Assembly (NCBI GenBank): GCA_910585275.1
Contig: CAJUCW010000001.1
Location: forward strand, 62,001 to 126,000
DNA: 64,000 bases
Origin: an uncultured Muribaculaceae bacterium
GTDB lineage: Bacteria > Bacteroidota > Bacteroidia > Bacteroidales > Muribaculaceae
Direction of reading: 5' to 3'
The notes under the pieces were generated by a model. That model was not told the DNA's origin. It saw nothing but the letters and a program-made list of their open reading frames with translations, and searched no databases. Below are positions 19,379 through 28,271 of the stretch, one piece after another; positions within the stretch are counted from its first letter, which is position 1; every line of letters starts with the position of its first letter. The translations under genes were made by a program, and so were the position numbers.

Positions 19379-19393
19379 TTATTCATCCATATT

Positions 19394-19433
19394 TCAGCTC
19401 AGGGACTTTCTGAGGTCCCTGGGCTGATTTTTC
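19394..19433 (+). terminator. Intrinsic terminator after POT copy 1
   Basis: Stem TCAGCTCAGGGAC / GTCCCTGGGCTGA (one wobble) with an 8-base loop, followed by TTTTTC. Confidence 0.8.
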
Positions 19434-19447
19434 ATTAATTCAGCACC

Positions 19448-21160
19448 ATGTTTAAAAACCAACCTCCCGGCCTGTACGTCCTTGCCCTCGCCAACACCGG
19501 CGAACGTTTCGGCTACTACACGATGCTCGCCATCTTTCTTTTGTTCCTGCAGGCGAAGTTCGGATTCGACTCCACTGTATCAGGACAGATTTATGCCGTT
19601 TTCCTCGCGCTCGTCTATTTCATGCCCCTCATCGGAGGATGGGTGGCAGACAAGTGGAGCTTTTCGAAATGCGTGGTCACGGGTATCGCCGTGATGTTTA
19701 TCGGCTACGCCGTGATGGCAATCCCCACCGACATCCGCTCCACCTCCTCGCTCGTGATTCTTTGCGGAGCGCTCTTCCTAATCTCGGTAGGCACCGGACT
19801 CTTCAAAGGCAACCTCCAGGTGATGGTGGGCGACCTCTATAACGAAGCAAGATACAGCGGGCAGCGCGACGCCGCATTCTCGCTCTTCTACATGGCCATC
19901 AACATCGGCTCGATGTTCGCGCCGATGGCCGCCACCGCCATGTGCAACCTTGCGCTCAACGCAAAAGGGTTAGTGTATAACGCCGACCTCCCGGCACTTT
20001 GCAACAGCCTGCTCGACGGCACCGGTTCAGCACAGTCCGTGGCTGCTAAAGCCGCTGAAAACGGCATGGCGGTTTCCGGCGACGTTTCGGCTTGGGCCTA
20101 CGATTACATCACCACCCTCGCCACCGGCTATAGCTACGCATTCGCCGTGGCGTGCGCCTCGCTTATCGTCAGCTTCCTCATTTATTATGCGGGCAGAAGC
20201 ACTTACGCCCACATCATTACCGACAAGAAAACAACCGGCGGTAAGACCGCGCAGGTGAACAACGGTCCGGAACTTACGCCGCAGCAGACCAAGGCTCGTG
20301 TGGTTGCTCTCCTTCTGGTGTTTGCTGTTGTCATCTTCTTCTGGATGGTGTTCCATCAGAACGGCGCCTCGCTCACCGAATTTGCAAAGAGCTGTACGTC
20401 GCCCGAAGCTTACGGGTGGACGCGCATCGGCTTCAACGTTTGGGCGCTCCTTTCGATAGCCGTAGGCGTATATGCCATTTTCAACGTGTTCCAGGCAAAA
20501 TCGGGACAGGCGAAGATTGTCAGCTCCGTCATATTTGCGGTAGCCCTCGGCGCGGTGGTATATTTCCTCAACTCTACCGACAATCCACTCACAGGCATCC
20601 AGCCGCAGCAATACCAGCAGTTCAACCCCTTCTATGTGGTTGCGCTCACTCCGGTGTCGCTCGCCATTTTCGGTGCGCTTGCCAAACGCGGTAAAGAGCC
20701 GTCGGCTCCCCGTAAAATCGGCTACGGTATGGTGATGGCCGGCGTGGCATATTCGATTATGATGATCGGGTCGTTCTCCATTGTCGGCACATCGGCTGCC
20801 GTATCGCCCAACTGGCTTATCTCTACATATCTTCTCCTCACGTTTGCCGAACTGCTCCTCTCCCCGATGGGCATTTCGTTCGTATCGAAAGTAGCTCCCC
20901 CGAAGCTTAAAGGCTCCATGATGGGAGGATGGTTTGCAGCCACAGCCATCGGCAACTACCTCGTGTCGATTCCCATGTTCCTCTGGGGTAAAATTCCACT
21001 TTACCTTCTTTGGATTATCCTCATCGCCATCTGTCTGCTCGCAGCCGGCTTCATCTTCTCTATGATGAAGAAACTTGAAGCCGCCACCTCCGACGAACCG
21101 GCTCCCGCCGCGAAGGAACTTGCCGAAGCAGAGAAGATAGCAGCCGAGGCCGAAGCCTGA
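19448..21160 (+). CDS. POT/PTR family peptide transporter (copy 2)
   Basis: A second proton-coupled peptide transporter, 570 residues. The N-terminus MFKNQPPGLYVLALANTGER is collinear with copy 1, and GLFKGNLQVMVGDLYNEARY matches it too. It is longer through an enlarged central cytoplasmic or helical region (~residues 255-345) and an alanine/glutamate-rich C-terminal tail. The divergence suggests different peptide ranges. It is separated from copy 1 by a terminator, and I see no clear promoter in the 14 bases after it, so read-through may feed it. Confidence 0.93.
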   Translation: MFKNQPPGLYVLALANTGERFGYYTMLAIFLLFLQAKFGFDSTVSGQIYAVFLALVYFMPLIGGWVADKWSFSKCVVTGIAVMFIGYAVMAIPTDIRSTSSLVILCGALFLISVGTGLFKGNLQVMVGDLYNEARYSGQRDAAFSLFYMAINIGSMFAPMAATAMCNLALNAKGLVYNADLPALCNSLLDGTGSAQSVAAKAAENGMAVSGDVSAWAYDYITTLATGYSYAFAVACASLIVSFLIYYAGRSTYAHIITDKKTTGGKTAQVNNGPELTPQQTKARVVALLLVFAVVIFFWMVFHQNGASLTEFAKSCTSPEAYGWTRIGFNVWALLSIAVGVYAIFNVFQAKSGQAKIVSSVIFAVALGAVVYFLNSTDNPLTGIQPQQYQQFNPFYVVALTPVSLAIFGALAKRGKEPSAPRKIGYGMVMAGVAYSIMMIGSFSIVGTSAAVSPNWLISTYLLLTFAELLLSPMGISFVSKVAPPKLKGSMMGGWFAATAIGNYLVSIPMFLWGKIPLYLLWIILIAICLLAAGFIFSMMKKLEAATSDEPAPAAKELAEAEKIAAEAEA

Positions 21161-21175
21161 CAAATAAAAAGGACA

Positions 21176-21235
21176 ATATTAAATGTAACATGGAGGGGCA
21201 TCCGGCCGGATGCCCCTCCATGTTACATTTAATAT
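21176..21235. terminator. 60-bp perfect palindrome, terminator
   Basis: Two perfect 30-base arms meet without a loop; the centre is GCATCCGGCCGGATGC. The outer parts are A/T-rich. It follows the second peptide transporter and stops 57 bases before the GH67 gene. Confidence 0.8.
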
Positions 21236-21278
21236 CGTATTTGCTACATTTGTATCATTCTCTTTAATCGCGATTTCA

Positions 21279-21286
21279 TAACTTTG
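21279..21286 (+). promoter_or_regulatory. -7 box of the GH67 gene, leaderless geometry
   Basis: TAACTTTG lies five bases before the ATG at 21292. A TTTG occurs at 21249-21252, but 26 bases away, which is longer than usual. Confidence 0.45.
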
Positions 21287-21291
21287 CGATT

Positions 21292-23148
21292 ATGAAACGT
21301 TATCGCATTTTACTATTATCGGCATCTTTGCTACTCGGAGGAATTACCGCAGTAGCGAAAAACGCTACCGAATGGTATAGACTGATTCCGGGCGACACTG
21401 TGGCTGTGAAGGCGTCTTCCCCGGTAACCCGCATGTATGGTCTTGCCCACAGGGACCGTCTTGAAAAAATGGGCATGGCAGTGACGGAGACTATCGAAGA
21501 AAGGCCCCGCTTCCCCCTCCGCATTCTAAACCATTGGGATAATCTCGACGGCACAATCGAACGTGGCTATGCCGGGAGGTCGTTATGGCGATGGGATGAA
21601 CTTCCAGATTCTGTTTCGCCAAGATATAGGGAATATGCGAAAATGTGTGCCGCCGTCGGCATCAACGGCACGGTTCTCAACAATGTCAATGCATCGTCTG
21701 AAATCCTTTCGCTCGATTATCTTGTGAAAGTGGCTCGCATAGCCGACGAGCTTCGCCCATACGGCATCCGCGTATATCTTTCAGCCAACTTTGCCGCGCC
21801 GATGCAGCTCGGAGGTCTTCCCACGGCCGACCCTCTCGATAAAGACGTGCGCAGATGGTGGCGTGATAAAGCCGACGAGATATACAGCTTGATTCCCGAT
21901 TTCGGCGGTTTTCTCGTAAAAGCCAATTCCGAAGGACAACCGGGGCCATGCGACTTCGGACGCAGCCACGCACAGGGTGCCAATATGATGGCAAAGGCGT
22001 TGAAAAAACATGGGGGAACGGTTATCTGGAGGGCGTTTGTCTATTCTCCAGCCGATGACGACCGCGCAAAGCAGGCATATATCGAGTTCCAGCCGTTGGA
22101 CGGTAAATTCGAAAGCAATGTCATCGTGCAGATTAAAAATGGACCGATCGATTTCCAGCCGCGCGAGCCGATAAGTCCCTTGCTACTCGCCATGCCCAAG
22201 ACCAAGACGATGCCGGAACTACAGATTACACAGGAGTATCTCGGCCACAGCAATCATCTCGCCTTCCTCGCGCCGATGTGGGAAGAATTTTTCAGACACA
22301 TTGACCCAGCCACTCAAACGGCAATAGCAGGCGTGGCGAATATCGGTGACTCACCCAATTTTACGGCGCATCCTTTTGCCCGCGCCAACTGGTATGCGTT
22401 CGGGCGGCTGGCGTGGGACCCTACGCTTACATCAGAAGAAATTGCACGTGAATGGGTAGCATTAGACTTGGATGTCACCGACCCGAAGGCCACGGATAAG
22501 ATAGTAGAAATGATGCTTGGTTCGCGCGAAGCGGTGGTAGATTACATGATGCCTATGGGACTCCATCATATTTTCGCGTTCGGCCATCACTACGGGCCCG
22601 AGCCATGGTGTGACGTGCCTGGAGCCCGGCCCGACTGGCTTCCCCGCTACTATCACCGTGCCGATGCCACAGGAATAGGCTTCGACCGCTCATCGTCTGG
22701 TTCCGACGCAGTGTCGCAATATCCCGATTCCCTGGCAAGAATATATGACAATCCGGAAACCTGTCCCGAAAATTTGTTGTTGTGGTTCCATCATCTGCCG
22801 TGGGACTATCGTCTCCCATCCGGCTCGACTCTTTGGGATTCCCTATGCCGTCACTACGAGGCGGGCTACCGCTATACCCTCGAAATGCTCCGCACCTGGG
22901 AAAAAGTGGAAGATGCCATACCGGACAAGGCATTGTATGCCGACGTTCATCGTCGCCTGATGACCCAAGCCCGCGACGCACAATGGTGGAAAGACGCATG
23001 CCTGGGCTATTTCGCCACATTCCACAATCTCCCCATCCCCGACGATGTCACCCCCTCCGTCCACAACCTCGAAGAACTGAAACGCATCCACCTCGGCATC
23101 GACAACTACACCTGCCCCTCCCCCCTTCTCCTCGACTCCGTCCGCTAA
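21292..23148 (+). CDS. GH67 alpha-glucuronidase, secreted
   Basis: It removes 4-O-methylglucuronic acid from glucuronoxylo-oligosaccharides. The protein has 618 residues with a signal peptide. Three catalytic residues known from GH67 can be placed: Glu214 in KANSEGQPGP (acid), Asp287 in GPIDFQPREP and Glu315 in TQEYLGHSNH. The 287-315 spacing is the same as in characterised members. The segment before Glu214 is about 70 residues shorter than usual, so the N-terminal GH67N domain is reduced. It stands alone, with no xylanase or SusC/D pair nearby. Confidence 0.93.
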   Translation: MKRYRILLLSASLLLGGITAVAKNATEWYRLIPGDTVAVKASSPVTRMYGLAHRDRLEKMGMAVTETIEERPRFPLRILNHWDNLDGTIERGYAGRSLWRWDELPDSVSPRYREYAKMCAAVGINGTVLNNVNASSEILSLDYLVKVARIADELRPYGIRVYLSANFAAPMQLGGLPTADPLDKDVRRWWRDKADEIYSLIPDFGGFLVKANSEGQPGPCDFGRSHAQGANMMAKALKKHGGTVIWRAFVYSPADDDRAKQAYIEFQPLDGKFESNVIVQIKNGPIDFQPREPISPLLLAMPKTKTMPELQITQEYLGHSNHLAFLAPMWEEFFRHIDPATQTAIAGVANIGDSPNFTAHPFARANWYAFGRLAWDPTLTSEEIAREWVALDLDVTDPKATDKIVEMMLGSREAVVDYMMPMGLHHIFAFGHHYGPEPWCDVPGARPDWLPRYYHRADATGIGFDRSSSGSDAVSQYPDSLARIYDNPETCPENLLLWFHHLPWDYRLPSGSTLWDSLCRHYEAGYRYTLEMLRTWEKVEDAIPDKALYADVHRRLMTQARDAQWWKDACLGYFATFHNLPIPDDVTPSVHNLEELKRIHLGIDNYTCPSPLLLDSVR

Positions 23149-23558
23149 CCACCTCCCCAATCCCAAGCAACCGGCCAAGACACTTAGCGAGAACCTTTGC
23201 GGACTTTGCGGCTTCGCGTGCGTTTTATTTACGCGAGGGGATTTTTCGAAATTTAGAGTAATCTTTGGATGGGGATTGAGGGATGGATTTTGAATTATCC
23301 AATATCCCTATGGGGTTTGACGTTGTTATATTATTATAGGCATCGTTTTTTTGCAGACAATGCAAAAAGTATTTGTGCATCTCGTTTTGTGGAAACAATT
23401 TTTGCGTTCACAGTGGAAGCAAACAGGTTTGCCGAAGGGTGCAATCAGGCATTCATTGTGCGGGCAAATATTAATTGCGCAATCAAACATGCCGGAGGCA
23501 TGTCCCTACAGGGATGTGCAAATATTTACGTATCAAAAGTCAATAATATTATTAAGTC
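23149..23558. other. Intergenic gap of 410 bp
   Basis: It contains reiterated TTTGCGG-type words near 23195-23225 and one copy of the GCAATCAAACATGCC repeat (23479-23510). An open frame at 23269-23742 runs into the dehydrogenase gene out of frame and has no protein-like composition. I see no gene here. Confidence 0.6.
23479..23510 (+). repeat. REP-like element, copy 1
   Basis: A 32-bp unit starting GCAATCAAACATGCC, with the small hairpin CATGCC-gga-GGCATG. It lies upstream of the alcohol dehydrogenase. A copy with one mismatch follows that gene. Confidence 0.85.
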
Positions 23559-24728
23559 ATGGATAATTTCACCTTTCATTCACCCACGGAGTTCGTGTTC
23601 GGACGGGGTACCCAAAATCAGACCGGAAAACTTATCAAACAATACGGGGGAGGAAAAACGCTACTCGTCTATGGGGGCGGTTCCGCGGAAAGGAGCGGCC
23701 TTATCAAACAGATTACGGACTCCCTTAAATCCGAAGGTATAGATTTCGCAGTTCTGAAAGGGGTGAAACCGAATCCTACCGATGACAAGGTGTATGAAGG
23801 GATTGCCTTGGCTGTGAAGGAGGGTGTTACGTTCGTGCTTGCCGTAGGGGGAGGCTCGGTGATAGACACAGCCAAAGCCATCGCAATGGGAGCCGTGTAT
23901 AGCGGCGACTTCTGGGATTTCTATTGCGGAAAAGCCACACCCGTGGCCGCACTCCCCGTGGGCGTTGTGCTCACCATCCCCGCTGCCGGAAGTGAGGGGA
24001 GTCCCAATTCCGTGATAACCAAGCTCGACGGTCTTCACAAAGTATCATGCCGTTGCCAGCTTACCCGACCTAAATTCGCTGTAATGAATCCGGAACTGAC
24101 AATGTCGCTACCATGGGAACAGACGGCTTACGGAATCACCGACATGCTTTGCCATATATTTGAACGCTATTTCTCCAACACGCCGGCACAACTCGTCAAC
24201 GCATACTCCGAAGCCATCATGAGAGATGTGATGGACAATGCACTGACCCTCAAAATCAACCCGGAGGATTATGAAGCCCGCGCCGACGTGATGTGGGCCG
24301 GAACACTCGCCCACAACGGCATCTGCGGCGTAGGGAAAGAGGAAGACTGGGCCACCCACAGAATGGAACATGAAGTGTCGGCCATCTACAACGTAGCCCA
24401 CGGTGCAGGCCTCGCCTGCATAGCCCCGGCTTGGCTGACGTTCGTGGCCAAACGGAATCCGGATATGGTCTGGAAGTTCGCCATCAACGTCATGAGCGTG
24501 AATCCGGAGGGACTTGAAACAGATCAAATCATCGAGGAAGGTATTTCGCTGCTTAAAGATTTCTACCATGACCTCGGACTCACCACATCGCTCACGGAGC
24601 TTATAGGGAAGGAACCGGACATCGATGCGATGGTGAAGAGCCTCGAAGGGAATATGGGAAAGTCGCTCGGATTTTACGTACCCCTCACGATGGACGATTG
24701 CCGGGAGATATACAAACTCGCCCTTTGA
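23559..24728 (+). CDS. Iron-containing alcohol dehydrogenase (BdhA/YqhD-like)
   Basis: An NAD(P)H-dependent group III alcohol dehydrogenase of 389 residues that probably reduces aldehydes. The N-terminal dinucleotide fold shows GGGSVIDTAKAIAMG at about 98-112. The metal-binding C-terminal domain has DMLCHIFERYF and HGAGLACIAPAW, which supply the expected His ligands. The range of physiological aldehydes is not readable. It is flanked by direct copies of a REP-like repeat. Confidence 0.92.
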   Translation: MDNFTFHSPTEFVFGRGTQNQTGKLIKQYGGGKTLLVYGGGSAERSGLIKQITDSLKSEGIDFAVLKGVKPNPTDDKVYEGIALAVKEGVTFVLAVGGGSVIDTAKAIAMGAVYSGDFWDFYCGKATPVAALPVGVVLTIPAAGSEGSPNSVITKLDGLHKVSCRCQLTRPKFAVMNPELTMSLPWEQTAYGITDMLCHIFERYFSNTPAQLVNAYSEAIMRDVMDNALTLKINPEDYEARADVMWAGTLAHNGICGVGKEEDWATHRMEHEVSAIYNVAHGAGLACIAPAWLTFVAKRNPDMVWKFAINVMSVNPEGLETDQIIEEGISLLKDFYHDLGLTTSLTELIGKEPDIDAMVKSLEGNMGKSLGFYVPLTMDDCREIYKLAL

Positions 24729-24748
24729 CATAAGAGAGAATCAGATTG

Positions 24749-24825
24749 GCAATCAAACATGCCGGAGGCATGTCCTTACAATTAAACATGTCCCCACAAT
24801 AAAGCATGTCCCTACAATTAAATCG
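24749..24825 (+). repeat. REP-like element, copy 2 with extra half-units
   Basis: The first 32 bp match copy 1 with one mismatch. Two further CATGTCCCTACAATTAA-type fragments follow directly, up to just before the acyl-CoA ligase ATG. Confidence 0.85.
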
Positions 24826-24832
24826 GTAAATT

Positions 24833-26494
24833 ATGATAGAAGTCACAAATTTCATCAAGATATACGAGCGGAGTTTCATTGAAAACTGGGACCTACCCGC
24901 CCTTTCGGAATATTCCAAAAACACCCTCATCACCTACGGCGACCTGGCAACGTCGATAGCCATGACCCACACACTCTTCGAATCGATCGGCATTAAGCCC
25001 GGCGACAAAATTGCATTGTGCGGCAAAGATTCCGCCGACTGGGTAAAGGTCTATATGGCCACAATCACCTACGGGGCCGTTATTGTGCCAATCCTTTCCG
25101 ACTTCAACCCTCTCGACATAACCCATATCGTAAACCATTCGGGAGCCGAACTGCTGATGGTTTCCGACAATATCTGGGAGCATATCGAGCCGGAAGCATT
25201 GCTCACTGTCAAGGGAGTCATGAGCCTCGAACACAAGACGGTGCTCCATGAAGCGGCGGGCGTGGAGATGCAACGCCATATAAGGTTGCTCAAACGCAGG
25301 TTCAACCGCCGTTATCCCAAGGGCTACACGAGTCAGAACGTGAAATATATCGACCGAGACAACAGCGAAGTGGTGGAAATCAATTACACCTCAGGCACTA
25401 CGGGCTTCTCCAAGGGAGTGATGCTCACCGGGGAGAACCTCGCAGGCAACGTATGCTTCGGCCGTTATTCCGAACTCCATTTCAGAAGTTCGCGTGCATT
25501 GGCTTTCCTTCCGCTCGCCCACGCCTACGGTTGTGCGTTCGACATGCTCACGCCTCTTGCCGTGGGGTCACACGTCACCTTGCTCGGCAAGACACCATCG
25601 CCGCGTGTGCTCCTCAAAGCGCTTGCCGAAGTGAAACCTAACCTTGTTATATGCGTGCCCCTCATCCTTGAGAAAATCTATAAGAACCAGATTCTGCCGA
25701 TGATTTCGAAAGGCACGATGCGCTGGACGCTTGCCGTGCCGTTTCTCGACTCGCTCATCTATTCCAAGATACGCAAGAAGCTCATCGACGCTTTCGGCGG
25801 CGAATTCGAGGAAGTCATCGTAGGTGGCGCGCCGCTAAACCACGAGGTGGAAGAATTTCTGCACAAAATCAAATTCCCTTTTACCGTGGGCTACGGCATG
25901 ACCGAGTGCGGACCGCTGATTTCCTACACCCCGTGGCGTGAGTTTGTAGTGTGCTCGTCGGGCAAGACCCTCCCGATTATGGAAAGTAAAATCATATCTC
26001 CCGACCCGGAAAACGTGCCGGGCGAAATTTGCGTGAGAGGCACCAACATGATGAAGGGCTACTACAACAATCCTGAAGCCACAGCCGCTGTAATCGACGA
26101 GGAAGGATGGCTACACACGGGCGACATGGGCACACGCACGCCCGACGGCACCCTCTTCCTCCGCGGACGCTCCAAAACCATGCTTCTATCGGCATCCGGA
26201 CAAAACATTTATCCGGAGGAGATAGAAGCGAAACTCAACAATATGCCTTTCGTTGCGGAAAGTCTTGTGGTGGAGCGCGACGGCAAACTCGTAGGGCTCG
26301 TATATCCCGACTTCGAAGCGGTCGATAAGTTCGGCATCTCAATCAACGACATGGATTCAGCCATGGAGAACGTAAGGAAGGAACTCAACAAGCTTGTGGC
26401 GCCCTACGAACAAATCGCCAAGATTGTGCTGATGCCCAACGAGTTTGAAAAGACTCCGAAGCGAAGCATAAAGCGATTTCTTTATACCCGATGA
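24833..26494 (+). CDS. AMP-forming acyl-CoA synthetase (long-chain type)
   Basis: An ANL-superfamily adenylate-forming enzyme of 553 residues that activates a carboxylic acid, probably a fatty acid, to its CoA thioester. The AMP-binding P-loop YTSGTTGFSKG is at 185-195. GYGMTECGP is motif A5 and GWLHTGDMGTRTPDG is motif A7. The C-terminal lid has GQNIYPEEIEAKL and a catalytic Lys near KTPKRSIKRF. No carrier protein or partner gene is adjacent. Confidence 0.93.
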   Translation: MIEVTNFIKIYERSFIENWDLPALSEYSKNTLITYGDLATSIAMTHTLFESIGIKPGDKIALCGKDSADWVKVYMATITYGAVIVPILSDFNPLDITHIVNHSGAELLMVSDNIWEHIEPEALLTVKGVMSLEHKTVLHEAAGVEMQRHIRLLKRRFNRRYPKGYTSQNVKYIDRDNSEVVEINYTSGTTGFSKGVMLTGENLAGNVCFGRYSELHFRSSRALAFLPLAHAYGCAFDMLTPLAVGSHVTLLGKTPSPRVLLKALAEVKPNLVICVPLILEKIYKNQILPMISKGTMRWTLAVPFLDSLIYSKIRKKLIDAFGGEFEEVIVGGAPLNHEVEEFLHKIKFPFTVGYGMTECGPLISYTPWREFVVCSSGKTLPIMESKIISPDPENVPGEICVRGTNMMKGYYNNPEATAAVIDEEGWLHTGDMGTRTPDGTLFLRGRSKTMLLSASGQNIYPEEIEAKLNNMPFVAESLVVERDGKLVGLVYPDFEAVDKFGISINDMDSAMENVRKELNKLVAPYEQIAKIVLMPNEFEKTPKRSIKRFLYTR

Positions 26495-26505
26495 AGGGTT
26501 GGAGA

Positions 26506-26573
26506 TTAAGGACATTAAGGTCCTTAAGGACTTTAAGGACTTTAAGGACTTTAACGTCCTTAAAATCAAGGAC
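26506..26573. repeat. TTAAGGAC-word intergenic repeat, copy 1
   Basis: The words TTAAGGAC and its complement GTCCTTAA recur about seven times, giving several alternative hairpins. It begins 12 bases after the acyl-CoA synthetase stop and may act as its terminator. Confidence 0.85.
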
Positions 26574-26596
26574 TATAAGCCAAAAACGAAAAACCG

Positions 26597-26628
26597 CTTG
26601 CATATATCGTTTTTTTGTAGTAGTTTTG
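26597..26628 (+). promoter_or_regulatory. Promoter of the lipoprotein gene
   Basis: CTTG, 20 bases, TAGTTTTG. The predicted leader is ~50 bases. Confidence 0.55.
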
Positions 26629-26684
26629 TCGCGAATTTTGTTATAAAGTGTTAAAGAAAACAATTCTTATCTACACTGGAAGCC

Positions 26685-27296
26685 ATGCATAAGCATGTTA
26701 TAAGATCAAGACGATTCAATTTCGCGCTGATATGTGCCTCGCTTGTGGCACTTGCAGTTTTCTCGTGCGGCAAACCTGAGAAAAAAAACGATAACCCGGG
26801 AGCCGTGAAGACAGTGCCGGAATATTTCCATGCCGACAACGATATTGCCATGACCGTCAGGAGCCTCGCCGACGCACTGAAAGTGGGAGAACCGCTCGAC
26901 TCGGCGGAATATGACTTCGAAGGGGTGCTGACCGACGGACAGGGAGCACCGCTCTATACCGACATACAGGGCTCGCCCGGAGCCTGGGTGGTGGATGTGC
27001 TCGACAAGAACAGCGTTATGATTCGCAATCTTTACTTGGGCGACCTGCTTCCCATCGACCTTCAGAGCTATGTTCTCCAAAGTCTCCGCGTTTCGGAAAG
27101 CGACCGACTCGAATTTACGGCACACGAAGCCGTTGACGACGACGAAACCGACATCGTGGTTTATGATTGCGATGGTATTTTCTTACGTTTTGAAGTGAGG
27201 GCAGGAATCGCGCCCAATGGCATAGAGGGTCCTCAACTAAGCATCATCATGAGTTCCGACCCTCCTGTCGGCGTCGAAACACAAACCAACGCGTAG
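26685..27296 (+). CDS. Lipoprotein of unknown function
   Basis: A 203-residue protein with a basic N-terminus, a hydrophobic stretch (FALICASLVALAVFSC) and a lipobox Cys at about residue 28, so it is probably lipid-anchored in the cell envelope. The remainder is acidic, with beta-type alternation and DDDETD clusters. I do not recognise a family. Its 3' end overlaps the convergent MBL-fold gene by 50 bases. Confidence 0.7.
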   Translation: MHKHVIRSRRFNFALICASLVALAVFSCGKPEKKNDNPGAVKTVPEYFHADNDIAMTVRSLADALKVGEPLDSAEYDFEGVLTDGQGAPLYTDIQGSPGAWVVDVLDKNSVMIRNLYLGDLLPIDLQSYVLQSLRVSESDRLEFTAHEAVDDDETDIVVYDCDGIFLRFEVRAGIAPNGIEGPQLSIIMSSDPPVGVETQTNA

Positions 27297-28257
27297 GCTC
27301 GAACCTCGGGAGGGCCATAAGCTGCACGTCGGCTTTACGGTCTTCTATGGTTTCCATGGCATTTCCTACCTTTTTCCCTGCTTCCGTCAAGGCGTCGCGC
27401 ACTGCCGCGAGCGCTTTCTGCGGCGTGTTGTTGTCTTGCGAAAGATGGCAAAGGAACACGTGTGTAAGGTCGGGGTTGATGATTTCTTTCAGGAAAGCGG
27501 CGGTATGGGTATTGTCCATGTGCCCCTGTTCGGTCTGTATCCTTGCCTTCAGATACTCGGGATAACGCCCCATCTTCAGCATCTGGAGGTCATAGTTGGC
27601 CTCGATTACAAGATAGTTTGCCCGGCTCATGTAATGACGCGCACGCTCGGTCACTTCCCCGAGGTCGGTGGCAAGCACAAATCTCCTGCCATCGAATTCC
27701 ACAGAGAAACCCATATTGTCGCTGCCGTCGTGAGGCACCTCGAACGCCGTGATTTCAAGTTCACCGAGTTTGAAAGGTATCTCCTTAAAAACGGGCTGGT
27801 GATAGTCTTTAATGCGCTTCGAAATGCTGTGGCGTTTCAGGATACCGTTGAGCACACGGTTGGTGCAGTAGAGACGGAGATGACGGTTGTTGCGCAAAAG
27901 TGTATAGACATAGCGCACATGGTCGGAATGATCGTGGGTGAGGAGCACGCCTACCACTTTCTTCATATCCACCCCGTTGGCCTTCAAAGAGGATTCTATA
28001 ACGTCGGCTTTTACGCCGGCATCTATCAATATGCCGCCGGTGCTTGTGCCCAAATAACAACAGTTGCCACTTGACCCTGAGCCGAGCGACATATAATATA
28101 GATGTGTGTCATTGCCTCTCGGCTCACCCTTTTTAGGCTGGGGAATCTCAGCCGCGGCATATACGTTGCGGCGCAGAGGCACGGCAGGCCGTTCAACTTC
28201 CCATTCCTCGAACGGGAGTTGCATTTGTCCTTCAAACGATATTTTACGGCGTGCCAT
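27247..28257 (-). CDS. MBL-fold metallo-hydrolase (YycJ/WalJ-like)
   Basis: A metallo-beta-lactamase-fold hydrolase of the YycJ-like group, which has been linked to exonuclease activity and cell-wall control in other bacteria. The start MARRKISFEG at 28257 is preferred over the ATG at 28335, giving 336 residues. The core domain starts at SLGSGSSGNC. The metal motif is LTHDHSDH, and a later LVIEANYD and HLSQDN complete the site. An N-terminal ~55-residue extension is basic and proline-rich. It lies 14 bases after the methyltransferase gene, so they are probably cotranscribed. Confidence 0.88.
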   Translation of the reverse strand: MARRKISFEGQMQLPFEEWEVERPAVPLRRNVYAAAEIPQPKKGEPRGNDTHLYYMSLGSGSSGNCCYLGTSTGGILIDAGVKADVIESSLKANGVDMKKVVGVLLTHDHSDHVRYVYTLLRNNRHLRLYCTNRVLNGILKRHSISKRIKDYHQPVFKEIPFKLGELEITAFEVPHDGSDNMGFSVEFDGRRFVLATDLGEVTERARHYMSRANYLVIEANYDLQMLKMGRYPEYLKARIQTEQGHMDNTHTAAFLKEIINPDLTHVFLCHLSQDNNTPQKALAAVRDALTEAGKKVGNAMETIEDRKADVQLMALPRFEPTRWFVFRRRQEGRNS

Positions 28258-28271
28258 AGCAGAGACTCTTT

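Noticed and set aside
23269..23742. 157-codon open frame between GH67 and the alcohol dehydrogenase
   Set aside because: It runs 180 bases into the dehydrogenase gene in another frame, covers repeat sequence, and has no family-like composition or promoter.
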